A stretch of DNA of 64,000 nt from Sipunculus nudus. Taxonomy: Eukaryota; Annelida; Sipuncula; Golfingiida; Sipunculidae. Below, in pieces: positions 23,343 through 35,159 of this stretch. Both the position numbers and the translations under genes were made by a program. Position 1 is the first letter of the stretch, and each line of letters opens with the position of its first letter. The stretch spans positions 96,584,624-96,648,623 of the forward strand of contig CM049308.1 in NCBI GenBank assembly GCA_026874595.1, written 5' to 3'. A model generated the notes under the pieces. That model saw nothing but the letters and a program-made list of their open reading frames with translations. It was not told the DNA's origin and did no database searches.

Positions 23343-23375
<33 letters not shown>

Positions 23376-23462
23376 TATTATTTGTGTGTTATTTGAATAT
23401 ATGTGTGTTATCTGTATAGAAATTTATGTGTCATTTGTATATATATATATGTTATCTGAATA
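23343..23462. repeat. (AT)n and 19-bp repeat, right half of the split array
   Basis: The AT run and TGTGTTATCTGTATA units continue from the array interrupted at 18789. Confidence 0.85.
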
Positions 23463-24037
23463 TAAAGGTTATTGTTCCTGCCGATATAAGAATAAATGAA
23501 TTTTAATGTACACATCATTTTGAGTGATTTATGCTTGTTTTCTGACTTGGAGCAGAGACTACCACTGAAAACAGCTGAACTGCCTTTAAATTGGTCTGAT
23601 TTGATTTAAAAAGATTGCAGCTGAAAAGGGGCAGACCCCCCGGACTCCTCTTTGGTCCACTTCTGCAACTAATGAGGTATGTTTCTTTTTTCAGGAATAG
23701 TTTCCTTGCTTTAAAACATACATTCAATTAATTTTTTATGTTTTCCTCACATCAACCTTTTCTTTAAAAATCCAACAATAGAAACTAGTCAAAGTTCATC
23801 GAAAACCTGAGTGCCCCCACGTCCCATTCCAGTTGGCAAATGTAAACATCATCACTGACCAGGTCTTCAATTAAAGTATAAATATACCGGTGTATGAATT
23901 TCTTAAATAAATGTAAAATATTTATTGTACATATCTAATTGAGACACTAACCTACTGATATTATATATTTTCTTTTGATTAAAAAAAGTGACCCAACTTT
24001 CCTCCTCTCAGATATATATAAATATGTGTGTGTGTGT
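23463..24037. other. Spacer between the two LTR elements, no gene recognised
   Basis: About 575 bp of mostly AT-rich unique sequence ending in a (GT)n run at about 24025-24039. No exon or RNA gene is seen. Confidence 0.5.
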
Positions 24038-24041
24038 GTAT

Positions 24042-24775
24042 TGTTACGGTCCCTTTTCACACCAAACAACTCAGGCCGAACCGTAACACATATGCTCAGA
24101 CACGTTCTCTTCAAATGAATACGTAACCAAAATATGGGTGCAAAAACAGTACTATATTACTAGATTACAATATTTACATTCATACACAAATAATATAATA
24201 GTCAATACATAACGTAATTTATAACCAAGTCTCTGAAGAAAAACTGAGTCTCTAAATAACAAACTGCAACGAAATACTTAACTGAATCCGGTATACGAGA
24301 AACTGAAGTCCATCATCAACACATAATTTGGGCACACACAAAACTGAAGTCCTGTATTAATCCATGTGGCACCAAACAAACATAAAGTCTCTCCTCTTCC
24401 TAAATAATAAAGTTCATGGCGTGTTTCATGGCATTCCGTGGGCTTGGGGACCAAGAGCCCACGGTCACGGTCCCCGGGGATAACAGCAACGTGGCGTAGC
24501 AAAGTCAATAGTCCCGCCTCGTACTGCAGGCGAGTTCGTTTTATAGGTTTTCAACAATGGGTGAAAACCGCAGAAGTTTGTGGTTTTGCTTGAGAGAAAC
24601 GATAGCGCCGGCAGAACTGCAAAACCAGTACTGAATGGTCCAAGAATAGTTTTTATGTTTCTAAAAGCGCGTCAGTAGTCACTGATAGCGGGGTGGATCC
24701 ATAAGCGTGGAAACGGGGGCGGCCACACCACTTCGTGGCACCATCCTCCGATGTCCGGGGGACGTCCATGCAACA
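24042..24775 (-). repeat. 3' LTR of copy 2
   Basis: 734 bp, TG...CA on the minus strand, TATA box conserved. It differs from the copy 1 LTRs at several positions (for example GTATTCATTT for GTTTTCATTT), so it is a separate insertion and not a duplicate of copy 1. Confidence 0.95.
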
Positions 24776-24786
24776 CCCCCACCCTT
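24776..24786 (-). other. Polypurine tract of copy 2
   Basis: AAGGGTGGGGG on the minus strand, flush with the start of the 3' LTR. Confidence 0.85.
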
Positions 24787-25007
24787 AAAAGAAAGAAGGT
24801 AAGGAGAGCAAAGCATTAGCACTGTATGACGAGTATATGAGTAGTTTGACATCTTAAGCATTAGTTTATGCTTCTTACAGCTAATTAATTATCATCACAA
24901 ATAGTATAATCAGCAATATCTTAATACATGTAATATATGTAATACAACTCTTCCAAAAAGACAGAACATATCCGAGGCTATGACAAGAGTCAATCATCAG
25001 ATCAAAA

Positions 25008-25480
25008 TTAATGACGTCTTGATAACGTATCAGCGATTATGTTATCGGAGCCCTTGATGTGTTTGATAACTAGGTTAAACTCTGACAGGGCTAGACTCCA
25101 TCTCATTAATCTCTGATTATTATTCTTCATCTTATGAAGAAATGTTATGGGATTATGATCTGTATAAACAGTTATATTATACGGCGTAGAGCCCAAATAT
25201 ACTTCAAAGTGCTGTAACGCCATCAATAGTGACAGAGTTTCCTTTTCAATAGTAGAATAATTCTTTTGATGAGGTAAAAATTTCTTCGAATAGTAGCAAA
25301 CCGGATGACTTATGTTAAAGTCATCGTCTTGGATGAGCACAGCGCCTACACCGCAATCGCTGGCATCCGTCATGAGAGAAAACGGTTTATCAAAATTTGG
25401 AGCCTGTAACACAGGTGCACTTTGTAATATAGCTTTGGCTCTTTCAAAAGCATTTTGACAGTTTTTATTCCAATGGAATT
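25008..25480 (-). pseudogene. RNase H domain of the LTR retrotransposon (5'-truncated)
   Basis: About 157 codons remain open to a natural stop. The beginning has the segment that links RT to RNase H (NAFERAKAILQSAPVLQAP). The RNase H fold follows with its four acidic residues visible in order: TDAS, EKET, YTDHNP and IIADTLSR. The family's role is to degrade the RNA strand of the RNA-DNA hybrid during reverse transcription. The upstream end is cut at 25480, where LTR sequence begins, so there is no start codon of its own. Confidence 0.9.
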
Positions 25481-25843
25481 TTCATGGCGTGTTTCATGGC
25501 ATTCCGTGGGCTTGGGGACCAAGAGCCCACGGTCACGGTCCCCGGGGATAACAGCAACGTGGCGTAGCAAAGTCAATAGTCCCGCCTCGTACTGCAGGCG
25601 AGTTCGTTTTATAGGTTTTCAACAATGGGTGAAAACCGCAGAAGTTTGTGGTTTTGCTTGAGAGAAACGATAGCGCCGGCAGAACTGCAAAACCAGTACT
25701 GAATGGTCCAAGAATAGTTTTTATGTTTCTAAAAGCGCGTCAGTAGTCACTGATAGCGGGGTGGATCCATAAGCGTGGAAACGGGGGCGGCCACACCACT
25801 TCGTGGCGCCATCCTCCGATGTCCGGGTGACGTCCATGCAACA
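25481..25843 (-). repeat. Truncated 5' LTR of copy 2
   Basis: The first 363 bp of the LTR, including the TATA region, end after CCATGAA and join RNase H coding sequence. The 3' half of the LTR and the primer site are deleted. Confidence 0.9.
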
Positions 25844-25847
25844 GTAT

Positions 25848-26457
25848 GTATAAATGTCATTTATTTTATACATATTTTGTGTCTTGCTTGGAATCAAATG
25901 GTGATACCGTCTCCAACAAGTTATCAACAATTCCAGTGTACATTATCATGAAGCAGAGATCAGTTTGCATAAGGAAGTGACAATCGGCAAGTATAAACAG
26001 CAAGGTTGTCGCTGAATTTTGTCTAGCATTGAGCTTTGATAATCGGTAGGACCGAACGACCAGAGACTGTCATGTAGCGTAACTTGGCTTTATATACAAT
26101 TATGTCACAACATGGTGACAGGTACATATTTCACACTTGTGTGACACAATGTAACATGGAAGTTAAATGACAAACATGTGTTATATATGAAAGCTAGATT
26201 TGATATGTATGTATATAATCTTTGATTGTAAACTTTACAACATTTCTACACATACACAGAACTGCTAGTAGTTGCTCATCAGTAACAGCCATTTGATCCT
26301 CCATCATGAAGGCCACTGCCATAATAATGATAACCATAAAACAGGAATTCTACAGATACAGTTCACACATTAAATGGATTCATATAATTATTGTAATTTG
26401 TGCACTGAAGTCAGTTCTGTCCATGTTGTTTGTGCTGTATGACATTGAGGAGCTTAC
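25848..26457. other. ABCB10 intron 3, exon-proximal part
   Basis: AT-rich sequence between LTR copy 2 and the exon 3 donor. No repeat or exon is recognised. Confidence 0.6.
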
Positions 26458-26660
26458 CATTAATGAGACCCCTCCAATGGCTTGCGCAGTAGAACGTAGC
26501 CCGTCTGATATATTGAGGGTGACTGACTGGCCAACTAGTGAGGTATCTGTTGACAGACAGTTGATAAGTTCTCCTGTCTTGGTTTTATCAAAGAAGGCCA
26601 CTTCTTGATTAATCACAGAGGAAAACAAACGCTCCCTCATGGCTTTCACAATCCGGTTCC
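26458..26660 (-). CDS. ABCB10: ABCB10-like mitochondrial ABC transporter, coding exon 3
   Basis: Acceptor TTTATTTTAG at 26661-26670 and donor GTAAGC at 26452-26457 bound 203 bp. It completes Gly262 and encodes residues 263-329. The sequence [20 protein letters not shown] then [12 protein letters not shown] is the first intracellular loop with its coupling helix, which transmits ATP hydrolysis in the nucleotide-binding domain to the membrane helices; [14 protein letters not shown] then starts TM3. Similarity to vertebrate ABCB10 is strong throughout. One oddity is Cys296 (TGT at 26557-26559) where most family members have Arg before the LS.DT motif. The exon ends on a codon boundary. A 59-bp minisatellite starts only about 125 bp upstream of the acceptor. 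Later exons are not in the window. Confidence 0.92.
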
Positions 26661-26782
26661 CTAAAATAAATGATGACACAAGTGGCCCTAAGATACATGT
26701 TGGCATGAGCAGCCCTAAATTACATGTACATAATAATATGTGTACCATATTTCTTTTTCAACTTGCACTTCCATTTATGAGC

Positions 26783-29700
26783 ACACCTTGACTTCACAAA
26801 AGTCCCAGATCAGATCCATCAGTCAAACACTTACACTCCTCACACCTAGTCTTCACAAAAATCCCAGATCAGATCCATCAGTCAAACACATACGCTCCTC
26901 ACACCTAGTCTTCACAAAAATCCCAGATCAGATCCATCAGTCACACACTTACGCTCCTCCCACCTAGTCTTCACAAAAATCCCAGATCAGATCCATCAGT
27001 CACACACTTACGCTCCTCACACCTAGTCTTCACAAAAATCCCAGATCAGATCCATCAGTCACACACTTACGCTCCTCACACCTAGTCTTCACAAAAATCC
27101 CAGATCAGATCCATCAGTCAAACACTTACGCTCCTCACACCTAGACTTCACAAAAATCCCAGATCAGATCCATCAGTCAAACACTTACGCTCCTCACACC
27201 TAGACTTCACAAAAATCCCAGATCAGATCCATCAGTCAAACACTTGCGCTCCTCACACCTAGACTTCACAAAAATCCCATGTCCGATCCATCAGTCAAAC
27301 ACTTGCCCTCCTCACACTTAGTCTTCACAAAAATCCCAGATCAGATCCATCAGTCACACACTTACGCTCCTCACACCTAGTCTTCACAAAAATCCCAGAT
27401 CAGATCCAGCAGTCAAACACTTACGCTCCTCACACCTAGACTTCACAAAAATCCAAGATCAGATCCATCAGTCAAACACCTACGCTCCTCACACCTAGAC
27501 TTCACAAAAATCCCAGATCAGATCCATCAGTCAAACACTTGCGCTCCTAACACCTAGACTTCACAAAAATCCCAGATCAGATCCAGCAGTCAAACACTTA
27601 CGCCCCTCACACCTAGACTTCACAAAAATCCTAGATCAGATCCAGCAGTCAAACACTTACGCTTCTCACACCTAGTCTTCACAAAAATCCCAGATCAGAT
27701 CCATCAGTCACACACTTACGCTCCTCACACCTAGTCTTCACAAAAATCCCAGATCAGATCCAGCAGTCAAACACTTACGCTCCTCACACCTAGACTTCAC
27801 AAAAATCCAAGATCAGATCCATCAGTCAAACACCTACGCCCCTCACACCTAGACTTCACAAAAATCCCAGATCAGATCCATCAGTCAAACACTTGCGCTC
27901 CTCACACCTAGACTTCACAAAAATCCCAGATCAGATCCAGCAGTCAAACACTAAAGCCCCTCACACCTAGACTTCACAAAAATCCGAGATCAGATCCAGC
28001 AGTCAAACACTTACGCCCCTCACACCTAGACTTCACAAAAATCCTAGATCAGATCCATCAGTCAAACACTTACACTCCTCACACCTACCGGTAGACTTCA
28101 CAAAAATCCCAGATCAGTTCCATTAGTCAAACACTTACACTCCTCACACCTAGACTTCACAAAAATCCCAGATCAGATCCATCAGTCAAACACTTACGCT
28201 CCTCACACCTAGACTTCACAAAAATCCCAGATCAGATCCATCAGTCAAACACTTGCCCTCCTCACACCTAGACTTCACAAAAATCCCAGATCAGATCCAT
28301 CAGTCAAACACTTACACTCCTCACACCTACCGGTAGACTTCACAAAAATCCCAGATCAGTTCCATTAGTCAAACACTTACGCTCCTCACACCTAGACTTC
28401 ACAAAAAATCCCAGATCAGATCCAGCAGTCAAACAATTGCGCTCCTCACACCTAGACTTCACAAAAATCCCAGATCAGATCCATCAGTCAAACACTTACG
28501 CTCCTCACACCTAGTCTTCACAAAAATCCCAGATCAGATCCATCAGTCAAACACTTACACTCCTCACACCTAGACTTCACAAAAATCCCAGATCAGATCC
28601 AGCAGTCAAACACTTACGCTCCTCACATCTAGACTTCACAAAAATCCCAGATCAGATCCAGCAGTCAAACACTTGCGTTCCTCACACCTAGACTTCACAA
28701 AAATCCCAGATCTGATCCAGCAGTCAAACACTTACGCCCTCACACCTAGACTTCACAAAAATCCTAGATCAGATCCAGCAGTCAAACACTTACGCTCCTC
28801 ACACCTAGTCTTCACAAAAATCCCAGATCAGATCCATCAGTCAAACACTTACGCTCCTCACACCTAGTCTTCACAAAAATCCCAGATCAGATCCAGCAGT
28901 CAAACACTTAAGCTCCTCACACCTAGACTTCACAAAAATCCCAGATCAGATCCATCAGTCAAACACTTACGCTCCTCACACCTAGACTTCACAAAAATCC
29001 TAGATCAGATCCATCAGTCAAACACTAACGCTCCTCACACCTAGTCTACACAAAAATCCCAGATCAGATCCATCAGTCAAACACTTGCGCTCCTCACACC
29101 TACCAGTAGACTTCACAAAAAACCCAGATCAGATCCATCAGTCAAACACTTACGCTCCTCACACCTAGACTTCACAAAAATCCCAGATCAGATCCATCAG
29201 TCAAACACTTGCGCTCCTCACACCTAGTCTTCACAAAAATCCCAGATCAGATCCATCAGTCACACACTTACGCTCCTCACACCTAGACTTCACAAAAAAC
29301 CCAGATCAGATCCATCAGTCAAACACTTACGCTCTTCACACCTAGACTTCACAAAAATTCCAGATCAGTTCCATTAGTCAAACACTTACGCTCCTCACAC
29401 CTAGACTTCACAAAAAATCCGAGATCAGATCCAGCAGTCAAACACTTACGCCCCTCACACCTAGACTTCACAAAAATCCTAGATCAGATCCAGCAGTCAA
29501 ACACTTACGCTCCTCACACCTAGACTTCACAAAAATCCCAGATCAGATCCAGCAGTCAAACACTTGCGCTCCTCACACCTAGACTTCACAAAAATCCCAG
29601 ATCAGATCCATCAGTCAAACACTTACGCTCCTCACACCTAGACTTCACAAAAATCCCAGATCAGATCCATCAGTCAAACACTTGCGCTCCTCACACCTAG

Positions 29701-32485
29701 ACTTCACAAAATCCCAGATCAGATCCATCAATCAAACACTTACACTCCTCACACCTCCTGGTAGACTTCACAAAAATCCCAGATCAGTTCCATTAGTCAA
29801 ACACTTACGTTCCTCACACCTAGACTTCACAAAAATCCCAGATCAGATCCAGCAGTCAAACACTTGCGCTTCTCACACCTAGACTTCACAAAAATCCCAG
29901 ATCAGATCCATCAGTCAAACACTTACGCTCCTCACACCTAGTCTTCACAAAAATCCCAGATCAGATCCATCAGTCAAACACTTACACTCCTCACACCTAG
30001 ACTTCACAAAAATCCCAGATCAGATCCATCAGTCACACACTTACGCTCCTCACACCTAGTCTTCACAAAAATCCCAGATCAGATCCAGCAGTCAAACACT
30101 TACACTCCTCACACCTAGACTTCACAAAATCCCAGATCAGATCCATCAGTCAAACACTTGCGCTCCTCACACCTAGACTTCACAAAAATCCCAGATCAGA
30201 TCCATCAGTCAAACACTTACACTCCTCACACCTACCGGTAGACTTCACAAAAATCCCAGATCAGTTCCATTAGTCAAACACTTACGCTCCTCACACCTAG
30301 ACTTCACAAAAATCCCAGATCAGATCCAGCAGTCAAACACTTGCGCTCCTCACACCTAGACTTCACAAAAAATCCCAGATCAGATCCATCAGTCAAACAC
30401 TTACGCTCCTCACACCTAGTCTTCACAAAAATCCCAGATCAGATCCATCAGTCAAACACTTACACTCCTCACACCTAGACTTCACAAAAATCCCAGATCA
30501 GATCCAGCAGTCAAACACTTACGCTCCTCACACCTAGACTTCACAAAAATCCCAGATCAGATCCAGCAGTCAAACACTTGCGCTCCTCACACCTAGACTT
30601 CACAAAAATCCCAGATCAGATCCAGCAGTCAAACACTTACGCCCCTCACACCTAGACTTCACAAAAATCCTAGATCAGATCCAGCAGTCAAACACTTACG
30701 CTCCTCACACCTAGTCTTCACAAAAATCCCAGATCAGATCCATCAGTCAAACACTTACGCTCCTCACACCTAGTCTTCACAAAAATCCCAGATCAGATCC
30801 AGCAGTCAAACACTTAAGCTCCTCACACCTAGACTTCACAAAAATCCCAGATCAGATCCATCAGTCAAACACTTAGGCTCCTCACACCTAGACTTCACAA
30901 AAATCCTAGATCAGATCCATCAGTCAAACACTAACGCTCCTCACACCTAGTCTACACAAAAATCCAAGATCAGATCCATCAGTCAAACACTTGCGCTCCT
31001 CACACCTACCAGTAGACTTCACAAAAAACCCAGATCAGATCCATCAGTCAAACACTTACGCTCCTCACACCTAGACTTCACAAAAATCCCAGATCAGATC
31101 CATCAGTCAAACACTTGCGCTCCTCACACCTAGTCTTCACAAAAATCCCAGATCAGATCCATCAGTCACACACTTACGCTCCTCACACCTAGACTTCACA
31201 AAAAACCCAGATCAGATCCATCAGTCAAACACTTACGCTCTTCACACCTAGACTTCACAAAAATCCCAGATCAGATCCATCAGTCAAACCCTTACGATCC
31301 TCACACCTTGTCTTCACAAAAATCAAAGATCAGATCCATCAGTCAAACACTTAGGCTCCTCACACCTAGACTTCACAAAAATCCTAGATCAGATCGATCA
31401 GTCACACACTTACGCTCCTCACACCTGGTCTTCACAAAAATCCCAGATCAGATCCATCAGTCAAACACTTGCGCTCCTCACACCTACCGGTAGACTTCAC
31501 AAAAATCCCAGACCAGATCCATCAGTCAAACACTTACGCTCCTCACACCTAGTCTTCACAAAAATCCCAGATCAGATCCAGCAGTCAAACACTTACGCTC
31601 CTCACACCTAGACTTCACAAAAATCCTAGATCAGATCCATCAGTCAAACACTTATGCTCCTCACACCTAGTCTTTACAAAAATCCCAGATCAAATCCAGC
31701 AGTCAAACACTTACGATCCTCACACCTTGTCTTCACAAAAATCCCAGATCAGATCCATCAGTCAAACACTTACGCTCCTCACACCTACCGGTAGACTTCA
31801 CAAAAATCCCAGATCAGATCCATTAGTCAAACACTTACGCTCCTCACACCTACCGGTAGACTTCACAAAAATCCCAGATCAGATCCATCAGTCAAACACT
31901 TACGCTCCTCACACCTACTGGTAGACTTCACAAAAATCCCAGATCAGATCCATCAGTCAAACACTTACGCTCCTAACACCTACCGGTAGACTTCACAAAA
32001 ATCCCAGATCAGATCCATTAGTCAAACACTTGCGCTCCTCACACCTACCAGTAGACTTCACAAAAATCCCAGATCAGATCCATTAGTCAAACACTTACGC
32101 TCCTCACACCTACCGGTAGACTTCACAAAAATCCCAGATCAGATCCATCAGTCAAACACTTACGCTCCTCACATCTACCGGTAGACTTCACAAAAATCCC
32201 AGATCAGATCCAGCAGTCAAACACTTACGATCCTCACACCTTGTCTTCACAAAAATCCCAGATCAGATCCATCAGTCAAACACTTACGCTCCTCACACCT
32301 ACCGGTAGACTTCACAAAAATCCCAGATCAGATCCAGCAGTCAAACACTTACGATCCTCACACCTAGTCTTCACAAAAATCCCAGATCAGATCCAGCAGT
32401 CAAACACTTAAGCTCCTCACACCTACTGGTAGACTTCACAAAAATCCCAGATCAGATCCATCAGTCAAACACTTACACTCCTCAC
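26783..32485. repeat. 59-bp minisatellite array (about 95 units)
   Basis: Units carry CTTCACAAAAATCCCAGATC, then AGATCCATCAGTCAAACACT and TACGCTCCTCACACCTAG. Frequent variants are CATCAG/CAGCAG, TTACGC/TTGCGC and CTAGTC/CTAGAC. Some units have a 6-bp insertion giving CTACCGGTAGACTT (65 bp), which is rare at the left and dominates from about 31770 onward. Blocks recur at an offset of about 1906 bp (for example 29041 with 30947, 29101 with 31007). The array fills the exon 3-proximal part of ABCB10 intron 2. Confidence 0.97.
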
Positions 32486-33100
32486 GTAGTTGTCCCAGAT
32501 CCCCTCTCGTGACTGCTGTTTTGTAGAGCAAGATTTTCTAGCTTCAAACACCAAGGTGCACACAGAGCTTAAAACTGTAATCACATCAATGAGAGCATGG
32601 TATCGCATTGTGCATCCAGCTCCAAATTTTAAACATGTGAATTCTGCTCTGGTTGGTCTGATTACACAGGATATTCACTCTTGTCAGTCAGATTCTTACT
32701 CCTATGCCAGAAATAGTGTTGTTAGCAGGAATCCATAATGAAGGTTAAGCAAGTTGTAGGTGTAAGCACCAGTGCCCTGTCATCCCTGCTGTCCCCTGCT
32801 CATCTTTGTAGATATAGGGTGATAAACCAGTACAAACAAAATGTCACACAAGGCCCTGACTTAAAATAGCAGAAACAAGAGTACTGTAAAGTGGAGCATT
32901 CCTCGCACGAGGGCATAAATATACTGAGTGTATTGCACAGTGCAAAAATGAGGAGGGTAGCTCTGTGACCTTGACCTTTGACCTTTGACCTTGAACTCAA
33001 AAGGGTTCTTTATCCATTGGTTGGTGAGTCATGCGTGAAAAATGAACAATTTTGGTTGAACGGTTTGGTTTGAAACACATCTAAAACCTTTATAACAAGA
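32486..33100. other. Unassigned intron 2 sequence
   Basis: About 600 bp without recognised coding sequence. A TGACCTTTGACCTTTGACC word occurs near 32970-32990, as in family B repeats. Confidence 0.5.
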
Positions 33101-34514
33101 GACCCCTGGGTCACATGGCTCAGCTGAAGTTTGAAATTTTTGCAAATGCAAAATATGCAAAATATTCTTATGTAATGTTTTTAATATATATAAGCATATG
33201 CGAAGTTAAGAGGAAAGGGACCCTCCTACTTGGTTAAAGTAAAGTTCTAAATATATGATTGCAAAACTAATAGTCTGACAAGACTGTCATGAAGAAAAAC
33301 AGTAAAAGTTTTGAGATACTGTGATGCATATGAAAAATTTACAGATGGACAGGCGAGTGGACAGAATGGACTAATGCCTTTATTTTACTTTCCAAGGAAT
33401 AATGCATTTAAGTTTATATTAAAGCCTATTTTTTTTAGCAAACCCACTTTTTCCATAAACTTTTTTTATCAGATTCATTTTTTTTTATTTACAAGTTTAA
33501 TAAATTTATAATAAAAAAAATCTGAAAATATCAGTTAAAAATCAGAATTCTAAGTTGCAATCATTATTTATCCAGAGTGTAGCTCATATCAAGTCATATT
33601 ATGCATACACATATATTTTATTATTTTTAAATCACAAATGTTTCAACTGAATTTAAAAGAAAATACAGTTAATTATAACATTCATCTAGTTAATGCTCCA
33701 GCTGGAGGGGGGGGAGAGCAGGGCAGAGGGGAAGCATGCTAGTAGTGGCCAAGCTGAGCCAAGACAAGCTGCCTGGAGAGGGTTACACAAGTAAAGGCTG
33801 TACTACTAGGTGGGCCTGATGTAAACAACACTTGACATGGTGAATGAAAACTTAAATAAAAGCTTCTCTTTTATATCATTTCCTTTGAAATTTCAGATTT
33901 TAAAAGATTAAATCTTTGTGTATATATGCTGTGAAAATTAAATCAACAGTTGGACAAAATTTAAGGTACTGATTTTTTATTTATGCTAATAACTTAAATA
34001 ATTTACAAAATTCAGATCTAATTTTTGCTAAACAATTGAACCTTGATTAAAAAAAGGTATATACCTGAAAAAAAGTCTCCATCTTCAGCAATTCTCATGA
34101 TAAGTGATTAAATATATTTCCTGATTTTTTAAAAACTGCATTATATTTGGGCCCATAACTTCAAAACAATACGCAACACTGGCCTAATTTTGGTATGTTC
34201 ATAGAAAATGTATGGAAAATAAGAATACTAAATATGATCAAAAATAGATCAGTGGTTTAGATATTAGGCAGCCTAGAAGATTGACAATGGCTTTTTTTAA
34301 TGAAAACAGAGGTTTTTCCTTAATATTTAAAAGGAACAAAGTCCTAGTGACCCAATTCTCGGTATGGTAGGAGATTTTGGGGACATCTAACTGTATGCAA
34401 AATTTTGGATTCATAGAAATGGTTTCAAAATGTTCCCTGTTAATGGACGGACAGACAGCCGGACGGACAAAGGACCACAACTATAGCTCAGATGACTTAT
34501 AGTCAGCTGAGCTA
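33101..34514 (+). mobile_element. Composite non-autonomous element, diverged copy
   Basis: The left end reads AGAGACCCCTGGGTCACATG followed by GGCTCAGCTGAAG. The right part is a family C copy (about 33840-34440) that ends in a GGACGGACAGACAGCCGG tract and the palindrome at 34484-34514. The interior lacks the clear endonuclease relic but has a G-run near 33708. Confidence 0.5.
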
Positions 34515-35159
34515 AAAAGTTGGTCCTATAGCCTTGACCTTGACCCTGTGACCTCAAAATTGAAAGGGTTCTTCCTCTGTGATAGGGAGCCGTAGGAGCA
34601 GGATGAAAGGTTTTGGTTAAACAGTTTGGATTCAAATTGGTCCACAACCTTTTCCAAGAAGTGAGTCCAATGGCCTTGACCTTTGATCCTGTGACCTGAA
34701 AATTAATTCTTCATCCATGGATGGGTGAGCTATATGTGAAAGGTGAAAGATCAAAAGGGACCAAAGGTTATGGTCAAATGGTTTGGCTTTATATCAGTCC
34801 ACAAGACAATTCCAGATAGATGGACAGACGGACAGACAGACGCACAAACGAAGGCGTTCCTATATCCTCACTGCAACTTTATTTCAAAGGGATAGTAACT
34901 GTTTTGAACTGAGAGGATTATTATATGATTATTACACTTTTTATTATATTCATTTGAAAATGAATTCTCTATTCAAAACTTTATCATTTATTTCTAAGCT
35001 CCTTCTTCCATTCAGCAGGTCATGGTGTGTCATTTGAGTCTTCATGACATGGATTAGGTATGACAATTACTGATTCTGATTTTTTAGGGCCATTTACCAT
35101 TTACTTTTAACAAGTTTTATATATTTATTGATTTAATAGAAGACAACCTATATTGTTGT
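34515..35159. repeat. Family B-like fragments and unassigned sequence
   Basis: GCCTTGACCTTGACCCTGTG and related words (34530-34700) mark short family B-like fragments, followed near 34818 by a GACAGACGGACAGACAGACG tract. From about 34860 nothing is recognised. Confidence 0.5.

Larger units (their letters stand above)
18786..23346 (+). mobile_element. LTR retrotransposon copy 1 (Ty3/gypsy, Gmr1-like), internally deleted
   Basis: A complete outline is visible: a 4-bp ATAT repeat on both sides (18786-18789, 23343-23346), two 734-bp LTRs starting TGTTGC and ending GTAACA, a tRNA-type primer-binding site, a gag-protease-integrase reading frame, a polypurine tract and the 3' LTR. By eye the LTRs differ at 7 of 734 positions. 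The coding part is broken by a frameshift near 22010-22022 and by a deletion at about 22320 that removes the rest of integrase, all of reverse transcriptase and most of RNase H. Because the RNase H tail lies after integrase, the original order was probably protease-integrase-RT-RNase H, as in Gmr1-like elements. The element lies in an ABCB10 intron, antisense to that gene. Confidence 0.9.
24038..25847 (-). mobile_element. LTR retrotransposon copy 2 (same family), mostly deleted
   Basis: It lies on the minus strand, convergent with copy 1. GTAT flanks both ends (24038-24041 and 25844-25847), a 4-bp target duplication. From its 5' side it has 363 bp of the 5' LTR, then directly the end of the RT connection and the RNase H domain, a polypurine tract and a complete 734-bp 3' LTR. 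The primer-binding site, gag, protease, integrase and polymerase are all missing. RNase H lies immediately upstream of the 3' LTR with no integrase after it, which supports an integrase-before-RT order. The two LTRs differ at two positions over the shared 363 bp. Confidence 0.9.
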
